Below, piece by piece: positions 1 through 4,660 of a DNA stretch of 5,163 nt. Source of the DNA: Beijerinckiaceae bacterium (GTDB lineage: Bacteria; Pseudomonadota; Alphaproteobacteria; Rhizobiales; Beijerinckiaceae); the NCBI GenBank assembly GCA_022702195.1, contig JAKONB010000011.1:1-5163 (forward strand), given 5' to 3'. Position 1 is the first letter of the stretch, and every line of letters begins with the position of its first letter. Position numbers and translations under genes: made by a program. The notes beneath the pieces were generated by a model. The model ran no database searches. It was not told the DNA's origin and saw nothing but the letters and a program-made list of their open reading frames with translations.

Positions 1-189
1 CCGGCCGCGCAGGGCCTCGATGGTGGCCGCCGACAGGTCGATGATCTCGTAGCGCGCGAACGTCCCCTCGCTCGTCGCAACGTCGGCGCCCTCCGCCACC
101 GCGCTCGCCGTCGGTCCCGCCGCAGGACGCAGCGACGAGCAGCCCGACACCGTCAGGGCGGTGCAGAGGACGAGGGGTAGAGCGCGCAT
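1..189 (-). CDS. Polysaccharide export lipoprotein, N-terminal fragment (Wza/Poly_export-like)
   Basis: Reading leftward from an ATG at 189-187, 63 codons stay open to the window edge, so only the N-terminus is present. Residues 1-16 form a short lipoprotein signal (MRALPLVLCTALTVSG), and the lipobox VSGC gives Cys17 as the lipidated residue, with Ser-Ser following, which favours outer-membrane sorting. The mature start contains GPTASAV (about residues 25-31) and FARYEIIDLSAATIEALRG (about 44-62). In outer-membrane polysaccharide export proteins of the Wza type, a comparable Tyr-containing stretch before the Poly_export domain follows the lipid anchor. Such proteins form the outer-membrane exit channel for capsule or exopolysaccharide, working with an inner-membrane Wzc-like chain-length regulator. 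The lipoprotein call is what the sequence shows; the export function is inferred from resemblance of a short N-terminus and could be wrong. The gene diverges from the rightward genes. No strong ribosome binding site is visible before the ATG. Confidence 0.66.
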   Translation of the reverse strand, partial: MRALPLVLCTALTVSGCSSLRPAAGPTASAVAEGADVATSEGTFARYEIIDLSAATIEALRGR

Positions 190-310
190 GCAGGGGTACC
201 CGACGGTTTCTCTCCGGTGCTGCCTAGCCCATCGCCGCAGCCCTGTCCGTGGCGAGGGGGTCACACTGGGCCGGCGAGCGGCCCAGCACGTCCATCGTCC
301 CCGTAACCCA

Positions 311-344
311 CCGATGTTCCCGCAACGTTTCTCGCGGGCGTCGG
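311..344. repeat. Inverted repeat in the divergent intergenic region
   Basis: CCGA (311-314) pairs with TCGG (341-344), and inside it CCCGC (319-323) pairs with GCGGG (334-338). A four-base/two-base internal mismatch separates the two stem parts, and the 10-base loop contains AACGTT. It lies between two divergently transcribed genes, where a terminator would be useless, so an operator or a 5' leader structure is more plausible. The region 190-422 holds no gene I can support; a 58-codon upstream extension of the next gene's frame looks non-coding. Confidence 0.35.
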
Positions 345-422
345 ATTGAAACGCGGACTCCGATGTGTCCTCTGGTAGAAATGCCGCCACCGACTCGGCG
401 ATACCACGGTGACCCGAGATTC

Positions 423-1742
423 ATGTCTTCGAACGACTACACCCCCCCGGGCCTGGCGGATGAAACAACGCCCCCCGTGCGGCGGCGGCACATCTTCTAC
501 ATTCCTGGATACGATCCGGAGGGGCGCACCCGTTACCGGATGCTGTTCGTGCGTGAGCTGACCCGCTACGCCAAGCGCTTCGACGAGCCCAAGCGCAGCA
601 TCACGCGCGCCACCCTGAGCGCGGACGGGCTCGTCCAGAGCTGGAGCGTGGCCGCGCAGCCCGAGATCGGCGGAGCCGAGACCAGCTACGACGTCCTGCT
701 GTGGGACGATCTCGTGGCGCGCGACTTCGCCCGCCCCCGCCTCGTCAGCGTCGCCCTGCTGGTGGCCGGAACCCTGCAGTCCATCGTCACGGGCCTGATG
801 CTGCGCTTCTACCGGCTCAACTGGAAGTACGGCAACGTCATCCTCTACCCGCTCATGATGGTCCTGCTGCTCAGCCTGGGCACCGCCGCCATCGTCGCCT
901 TCGTGCACGCGCATCTGGGCGACGGTTACGGGCTCGGCTGGCCGGCCTGGCTGACGGTCCCGCTCGGGCTCGCCTTCGGCCTCGGCTGGATCAAGGCCAT
1001 CGAGGCGCTGCTCAACCGGGTCTTCTTCTGGCAGCTCCTCAACGATTGGGTGTTCAACTGGCAGCACGGCCAGGGCTGGCGGCCGGATTACGACGGGCGG
1101 CTCGACCGTTTCGCCGACCACGTCCTGGCCCGGCTCGCCGCCTTCGCGGCCGATGGCGTCGCCCTCGACGAGGTGATGATCCTCGGCCATTCCTCCGGCG
1201 CGCTCACGGCGGTGGAGACCACCGCCCGGGTGATCGCCCGCGACGCCGCGCTCGGCACGGGGCCGCTCACCCTCGGCCTCGTCACCCTCGGTTCCGGCCT
1301 GCCGCTGGTGGCGATGCAGCCGCGCGCGCACCGTCTGCGGGCGGAGATCGCCAGCCTCGTCGTCGCCCGGCGCCTCGTCTGGGTGGATTACCAGGCGCCG
1401 CAGGATTGGATGAACTTTCCCGGCTTCAATCCGGTGAGGCACCTGGACCTGGATCTCGCCGGCCGGCCGCCGGCCAATCCCCTGGTCCGGTCCGCGCGGT
1501 TCCGCGAGATCATCAGCCCCGAGACCTATCGGCGGGTGCGCAACCGGCCGTTCCGGATGCATTTCCAGTTCCTGATGTCCAACGACCTGCGCGGGGCCTA
1601 CGACTTCTTCGCCATGACCCTGGGCCCCCAACGCCTGCGCGAGCGCGTCCTGCGGCCGCTTCCGGGGCCGGAAACCTGTTCCCGATCGACGCCCCCCGTG
1701 GCAGACAGGCCGCCCGGCGGCGCGCCGCCGCCTCCCGCGTGA
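423..1742 (+). CDS. Putative membrane-associated alpha/beta-hydrolase, 439 aa
   Basis: I do not recognise a named gene. Visible features: residues 23-32 read HIFYIPGYDP, like the first strand and oxyanion loop of an alpha/beta-hydrolase. Hydrophobic stretches at about 107-127, 137-163 and 171-190 look like two or three membrane segments inserted before the catalytic elbow. MILGHSSGA contains the nucleophile-elbow signature GxSxG at 255-259, with Ser257 as the likely nucleophile. Asp322 (in LVWVDYQAP) and His380 (in RMHFQFLM) are candidates for the other triad residues, by position only. The last 30 or so residues are Pro-rich low complexity. I start at ATG 423 because the frame upstream back to 249 encodes Arg/Pro-rich sequence unlike a protein, and MSSNDYTPP leads quickly into the conserved-looking core; GGTGA at 408-412 may be a weak ribosome binding site. 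The gene ends 10 bases before gluconokinase, suggesting one transcript. Substrate unknown: a lipid, an ester or a non-catalytic role are all possible. Confidence 0.72.
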   Translation: MSSNDYTPPGLADETTPPVRRRHIFYIPGYDPEGRTRYRMLFVRELTRYAKRFDEPKRSITRATLSADGLVQSWSVAAQPEIGGAETSYDVLLWDDLVARDFARPRLVSVALLVAGTLQSIVTGLMLRFYRLNWKYGNVILYPLMMVLLLSLGTAAIVAFVHAHLGDGYGLGWPAWLTVPLGLAFGLGWIKAIEALLNRVFFWQLLNDWVFNWQHGQGWRPDYDGRLDRFADHVLARLAAFAADGVALDEVMILGHSSGALTAVETTARVIARDAALGTGPLTLGLVTLGSGLPLVAMQPRAHRLRAEIASLVVARRLVWVDYQAPQDWMNFPGFNPVRHLDLDLAGRPPANPLVRSARFREIISPETYRRVRNRPFRMHFQFLMSNDLRGAYDFFAMTLGPQRLRERVLRPLPGPETCSRSTPPVADRPPGGAPPPPA

Positions 1743-1747
1743 AGGAG
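1742..1747 (+). promoter_or_regulatory. Ribosome binding site of gluconokinase, touching the upstream stop codon
   Basis: AAGGAG lies five bases before ATG 1753, and its first A is the last base of the TGA that ends the hydrolase-like gene. It is the best Shine-Dalgarno match in the window and supports the 1753 start. The arrangement suggests translational coupling between the two genes. Confidence 0.7.
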
Positions 1748-1752
1748 CCGCG

Positions 1753-2298
1753 ATGCAACCTGGCCTCTCCCCGGACCCGGACCGGAGCGTCGGCGTGATC
1801 GTCGTGATGGGCGTCTCCGGCTCGGGCAAGAGCACCGTGGCCGAGCGGCTCGCCGCCCGGCTCGGTTGGACCTTCGTCGACGGCGATGCGTTCCACAGCC
1901 CCGCCCACATCGCCAAGATGCAGGCCGGCCACCCCCTGGACGACGACGACCGCGCGCCCTGGCTCGCCACCATCGCCGCCTGGATCGATGCCCGCCTCCA
2001 GGCGCGGGAACCGGGCGTGGTGGTCTGCTCCGCCCTGCGGCGCGCCTATCGCGACGCCCTGGTGCGGGGGCGCTCCACCGTGCGGATCGCCTACCTCAAC
2101 GGCGAACGCGGGCTGATCGAGGAACGCCTGGCGCATCGCCAGGGCCATTTCATGCCGGCCAGCCTGCTCGACACCCAGTTCGCGATCCTCGAACCGCCGG
2201 AACCGGACGAGCACGCGGTCGTGGTCGGGATCGCGGCCGATGCCGACACCATCGCGGCAACGATCGCGGCCCGTCTCGGATTGGGGGAGGGACCTTGA
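1753..2298 (+). CDS. gntK: Gluconokinase (carbohydrate kinase, GntK/IdnK type)
   Basis: ATP-dependent phosphorylation of D-gluconate to 6-phospho-D-gluconate (EC 2.7.1.12), feeding the pentose phosphate or Entner-Doudoroff route in the cytoplasm. The 181-residue length fits the family (about 165-185). The Walker A loop GVSGSGKST is at residues 20-28. The family block DGDAFHSPAHIAKMQAG starts at residue 43, followed by PLDDDDRAPWL at 61-71. CSALRRAYRD is at 92-101 and HFMPASLLDTQF at 132-143, the latter followed by ExPxxDE-like LEPPEPDE. Together these are the diagnostic gluconokinase motifs. One small oddity is His52 where E. coli GntK has Asn. ATG 1753 is chosen for the AAGGAG five bases upstream; it gives an N-terminal extension of about 12 residues before the first strand. 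It sits between the hydrolase-like gene (10-base gap) and a HAD phosphatase (13-base gap), probably one operon. No gluconate transporter or GntR-type regulator is visible nearby. Confidence 0.93.
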   Translation: MQPGLSPDPDRSVGVIVVMGVSGSGKSTVAERLAARLGWTFVDGDAFHSPAHIAKMQAGHPLDDDDRAPWLATIAAWIDARLQAREPGVVVCSALRRAYRDALVRGRSTVRIAYLNGERGLIEERLAHRQGHFMPASLLDTQFAILEPPEPDEHAVVVGIAADADTIAATIAARLGLGEGP

Positions 2299-2311
2299 GG
2301 ACGCACAGCCC

Positions 2312-3163
2312 ATGACCCTCGCCAGGACCACCGCCAAGACTCTCGCCAGAACTCCGGATTCCCCGCCGATCGCCCTCGTCATCTCGGACGTGGACGGCAC
2401 CCTCGTTACCACCGACAAGCAGCTCGCCCCCGCCACCGTGGCGGCCGTGGCCCGGCTGGCCCGGGCCGGGATCGGTTTCACCATCGCCTCGAGCCGGCCG
2501 CCCATCGGCCTCAAGCCCCTGATCGCCGCCCTCGACCTGCGCCTGCCCATGGGCGCCTTCAACGGCAGCACCCTGGTGGCGCCCGACCTCGCCATCCTGT
2601 CCGAGACCCTGATCCCGGCCGAGGCCGCGCGGGAGGCGGTGGCGCGGTTCGAGGCGGCCGGCCTCGACATCTGGGTGTTCGCCGACGGGGCCTGGAACCT
2701 GCGCGACCCGGACGCCCCCTATGCCGACCTCGAGCGCCGGACCCTGGCCGCCGCGCCCACCGTCGTCCCGGATCTTCATCCCCTCCTCGACCGCGCCGCC
2801 AAGATCGTCGGCGTCAGCGCCGATGCCGCCCATCTGGCCACTTGCGAGGCGGAGGTGGCGCAGGCGCTCGGCGCGCGCGCCGACATCCACCGCTCGCAGA
2901 GCTACTACCTCGACGTCACGCCCCCCGGCGCGGGCAAGGGCAGCTTCGTCGACGCCCTGAGCCGGCACCTCGGGATCGACCGCGCCCGGATCGCGACGCT
3001 GGGGGACGCGGCCAACGACGTGCCGATGTTCGCCCGCAGCGGCCTGTCCATCGCCATGGGCAATGCCGCCCCGGCGGTGCGGGCGGCGGCCACCCGGGTC
3101 ACCGCCGACAACGATTCGGACGGTTTTGCGAAGGCGATCGACGATTTTGTCGTGGAGCGTTGA
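2312..3163 (+). CDS. Cof-type HAD-IIB family hydrolase (sugar/small-molecule phosphatase)
   Basis: A 283-residue cytosolic phosphatase of the haloacid dehalogenase superfamily, subfamily IIB (Cof/YidA-like). Motif I is DVDGTLV at 26-32, with Asp26 as nucleophile and Asp28 as acid/base. Motif II is IASSRPP with Ser60. The motif III Lys is Lys209 in GAGKGSF, and motif IV is GDAANDVPMF from residue 231, with Asp232 and Asp236 for Mg2+. The C2-type cap lies between motifs II and III, and its length is normal for Cof proteins. Members typically remove phosphate from sugar phosphates, pyridoxal phosphate, FMN or similar compounds; the substrate cannot be read from sequence. I start at ATG 2312: an in-frame ATG at 2240 would overlap gluconokinase by 59 bases and add an unconserved-looking peptide. 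The gap to gluconokinase is 13 bases, with GAGG at 2297-2300 as a weak ribosome binding site. Being next to gluconokinase suggests, without proving, a role in sugar-acid metabolism. Confidence 0.9.
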   Translation: MTLARTTAKTLARTPDSPPIALVISDVDGTLVTTDKQLAPATVAAVARLARAGIGFTIASSRPPIGLKPLIAALDLRLPMGAFNGSTLVAPDLAILSETLIPAEAAREAVARFEAAGLDIWVFADGAWNLRDPDAPYADLERRTLAAAPTVVPDLHPLLDRAAKIVGVSADAAHLATCEAEVAQALGARADIHRSQSYYLDVTPPGAGKGSFVDALSRHLGIDRARIATLGDAANDVPMFARSGLSIAMGNAAPAVRAAATRVTADNDSDGFAKAIDDFVVER

Positions 3164-3169
3164 TTTCCG

Positions 3170-3182
3170 CTCCGATCCGGAG
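3170..3182 (+). terminator. Small GC hairpin after the HAD gene, possible weak terminator
   Basis: CTCCG (3170-3174) and CGGAG (3178-3182) form a perfect five-pair stem with a three-base loop, seven bases after the TGA of the HAD gene. No T-run follows, so it is not a canonical intrinsic terminator. It could be a 3' end structure used with Rho, or chance in GC-rich DNA. Confidence 0.25.
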
Positions 3183-3334
3183 GGATCCGCTCGCGTGCCA
3201 GCCCCTTGAGAAGACTGACGAATCACGAACATGGCAGCCGCGCGGCCCTGTCCGCCCCTGTGCCTTGTGCGCCACAGCACCTGGGGAAACATCGGGCAAC
3301 GGGGGGAGACCGGGGCACCGAGCCGCTTTCCGGC

Positions 3335-3344
3335 CTCAATTGAG
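3335..3344. other. Perfect 10-base palindrome CTCAATTGAG upstream of the transglycosylase
   Basis: The ten bases are fully self-complementary and AT-centred in otherwise GC-rich sequence, 43 bases before the chosen start codon. The spacing would suit an operator or promoter element, but no clear -35/-10 pair is visible around it. The rest of 3164-3387 shows no gene. Confidence 0.25.
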
Positions 3345-3387
3345 ACCGACCTTGACCATTCAGAACAAGGTCGAGCCGGGTCTCCGC

Positions 3388-4260
3388 ATGAACCATCGCC
3401 TCCTGCTTCTCGCCGTTGCGGCGGTGGCCGTTCCGACCCAGCTCCTCGCGCAGGAGCGGGCGGCCCGCGACAACATCGATGCCTTGATCGAGCAGCATGC
3501 GAAGGCCCAGGGCGTCCCGGCGAGCTTCGTCCACCAGGTCGTGAAGCGGGAAAGCAACTACAATCCCAAGGCGAAGGGCGGCAGTGCCCTGGGCCTGATG
3601 CAGATCAAGGCCGCCACCGCGCGGGGCCTCGGCTACCAGGGAGAGGCGTCCGGCCTGTTCGATCCCGGCGTGAACCTGCGCTACGGCATCGCCTACCTGG
3701 CGGGCGCCTACAAGGCGGCCAAGGGCGACATCGCCCGCGCCTATTCCTACTACAACCGCGGCTATTACTATGCCGCCAAGCGCCTCGGCATCGAGACCGA
3801 GGTGGCCGACCTCGACCTGACGCCCCCCAAATCCGGCGCCGCCTTCGGCAGCGTCTTCGAACGCCCGAGCGATCCGTCGGTCACCGCCGCCAACACGGCG
3901 CTGGCCTACGCCCCGAGCCCCACCGCGAACGCCGTCCCGACCGAGCGGGTCGCGGTGCCGCTGCCGCCGCGCCGCCCGGACTTCCTCGTGGCGCAGGCCG
4001 GCCTCGCATCGCCCCCCGCCATCGCCGAAGCGGCCGCTCGGCTGGCCCCGGCCGCCTCGGCGACCCCGGCCGGGGCCGAGGTCAACGCGATCCTCACCGC
4101 CGCGGCCGATGGCGCCATTTCCGAGACCGTCGCGGTGCCGCTGCCGCCCCGCCGCCCGTCGCCGCTCCTGCTCGCCGCCGTCGGTCGGCCCGTCATCGCC
4201 AGGAAACCCACCGTCCCCGGCACGGTCCTGGAAGCCTCCGCCCTTCCCCCCACGCCTTGA
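3388..4260 (+). CDS. Secreted lytic transglycosylase with SLT domain, 290 aa
   Basis: Cleaves peptidoglycan glycan strands between MurNAc and GlcNAc with formation of 1,6-anhydro-MurNAc, acting in the periplasm. Residues 1-21 are a signal peptide (MNHRLLLLAVAAVAVPTQLLA) with likely cleavage at LLA|QE. The SLT domain spans about 29-135. QVVKRESNYNPKA carries the catalytic Glu55, GLMQIK is at 69-74, NLRYGIAYLA starts at 96, and AYSYYNRG at 118-125 corresponds to the family's AYNxG block. From about 140 to the end the protein is Ala/Pro-rich and probably disordered; it holds VAVPLPPRRP twice, at 188-197 and 248-257. I chose ATG 3388 because it opens directly into the signal peptide; the open frame extends far upstream but is non-coding in character, and a TTG at 3352 is an alternative. 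No strong ribosome binding site is seen. It follows the HAD gene by 224 bases, so it probably has its own promoter. Its cellular role (wall turnover, division or secretion-system assembly) is not determinable here. Confidence 0.9.
   Translation: MNHRLLLLAVAAVAVPTQLLAQERAARDNIDALIEQHAKAQGVPASFVHQVVKRESNYNPKAKGGSALGLMQIKAATARGLGYQGEASGLFDPGVNLRYGIAYLAGAYKAAKGDIARAYSYYNRGYYYAAKRLGIETEVADLDLTPPKSGAAFGSVFERPSDPSVTAANTALAYAPSPTANAVPTERVAVPLPPRRPDFLVAQAGLASPPAIAEAAARLAPAASATPAGAEVNAILTAAADGAISETVAVPLPPRRPSPLLLAAVGRPVIARKPTVPGTVLEASALPPTP
3949..3978 (+). repeat. Direct repeat copy 1, encoding VAVPLPPRRP
   Basis: Thirty bases that differ at one position (a silent third base of a Pro codon) from copy 2 at 4129-4158. 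It encodes residues 188-197 of the transglycosylase tail. The copies are exactly 180 bases, or 60 codons, apart, and the sequence between them is not itself repeated. Confidence 0.9.
4129..4158 (+). repeat. Direct repeat copy 2, encoding VAVPLPPRRP
   Basis: Second copy of the 30-base unit, 29 of 30 bases identical to 3949-3978. It encodes residues 248-257, near the C-terminus of the transglycosylase. Both copies follow an acidic/polar residue pair (TER and SET), so the conserved unit may be slightly longer than ten residues. Confidence 0.9.
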
Positions 4261-4262
4261 TC

Positions 4263-4280
4263 CGGCGGGGATCGCCGCCG
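4263..4280 (+). terminator. GC-rich stem-loop just after the transglycosylase stop
   Basis: CGGCGG (4263-4268) pairs with CCGCCG (4275-4280) around the loop GGATCG, two bases after the TGA. There is no T-tract directly behind it. The position suits a transcription-end or mRNA-protecting structure, but such stems also occur by chance in this base composition. Confidence 0.3.
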
Positions 4281-4294
4281 CTCCGGGCCGCCGA

Positions 4295-4308
4295 GCCATC
4301 GCGATGGC
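4295..4308. other. 14-base perfect palindrome GCCATCGCGATGGC
   Basis: All fourteen bases are self-complementary, with no spacer. As RNA it could only form a hairpin by leaving central bases unpaired; as DNA it is a two-fold symmetric site suited to a dimeric protein or a methylase. It lies 35 bases after the transglycosylase gene and 353 bases before the next start, far for a promoter operator. Confidence 0.3.
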
Positions 4309-4660
4309 CCAGGCCGGACGGCTCGCGCGCCATGCGAATTTTTTCATCGGACTGTCCGCAAGGCCCCCTTGCGTCCGAGAGCGTTGCGGCTCACATGCTG
4401 CACCGCACCGGCGATGAAAACGATTTCGAAAGCGGCATCAACCTCATAACGGTGCATTAACCCCATCCGCCCGTACCGTCTCGGGACACGGCGAAAGGGA
4501 AGCCGAGTGTCCGCCGCATCGCGTCGGAGGGATGGTCGGCCTCGCGATATGGCACTATGGTTCCGCAATCGCGCACATGTGATGCTCGGAACCGAGCCAT
4601 TCCTATCAACAGGCGCACAGGGCTCGAACCTGCATGCGAACCGGGAAGACGGACGACGGC

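Larger units (their letters stand above)
4261..4660. other. 400-base intergenic region before the HTH/kinase-like regulator
   Basis: I find no gene I can support here. It contains a hairpin directly after the transglycosylase stop (4263-4280), a 14-base palindrome (4295-4308), a run of six T at 4338-4343 without a good stem before it, and an AT-richer patch at about 4411-4460 (about 44% GC by hand count). Two distant arms, TTTTCATCG (4341-4349) and CGATGAAAA (4412-4420), are complementary. CACATGTG at 4574-4581 is a further short palindrome about 80 bases before the regulator's start. The promoter of the regulator should lie in the right half, but I cannot name convincing -35/-10 boxes. A 42-codon open frame at 4332-4460 has weak GC bias and no ribosome binding site. 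Confidence 0.6.

Noticed and set aside
249..422. Upstream extension of the hydrolase-like gene to an ATG at 249
   Set aside because: The 58 extra residues are Arg/Pro-rich with no resemblance to the following protein and would cover most of the divergent intergenic region.
261..1973. 570-codon open frame on the minus strand opposite the hydrolase-like gene
   Set aside because: It lies antisense to a gene with clear motifs. Its translation is Gly/Arg/Glu/His-rich without domains, as expected for the reverse of GC-rich codons.
2240..2311. Earlier HAD start at ATG 2240
   Set aside because: It would overlap gluconokinase by 59 bases and add 24 residues before an already long N-terminus; ATG 2312 is adequate.
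2150..3292. 380-codon minus-strand frame opposite the HAD gene
   Set aside because: A compositional shadow; the plus strand holds all four HAD motifs in order.
3340..3357. TTGAGA and TTGACC as -35 boxes for the transglycosylase promoter
   Set aside because: No plausible -10 hexamer is found 16-18 bases downstream of either.
4338..4343. Run of six T as the tail of an intrinsic terminator
   Set aside because: The bases just before it do not form a stem longer than about three pairs, so the T-run alone is not enough.
3223..4347. 374-codon open frame on the minus strand opposite the transglycosylase
   Set aside because: Low-complexity Gly/Arg sequence antisense to an unmistakable SLT-domain gene; no start signal or motif.
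4332..4460. 42-codon open frame starting MRIFSS
   Set aside because: No ribosome binding site, third-position GC well below the neighbouring genes, and no recognisable motif; kept only as a possible relic in the findings.
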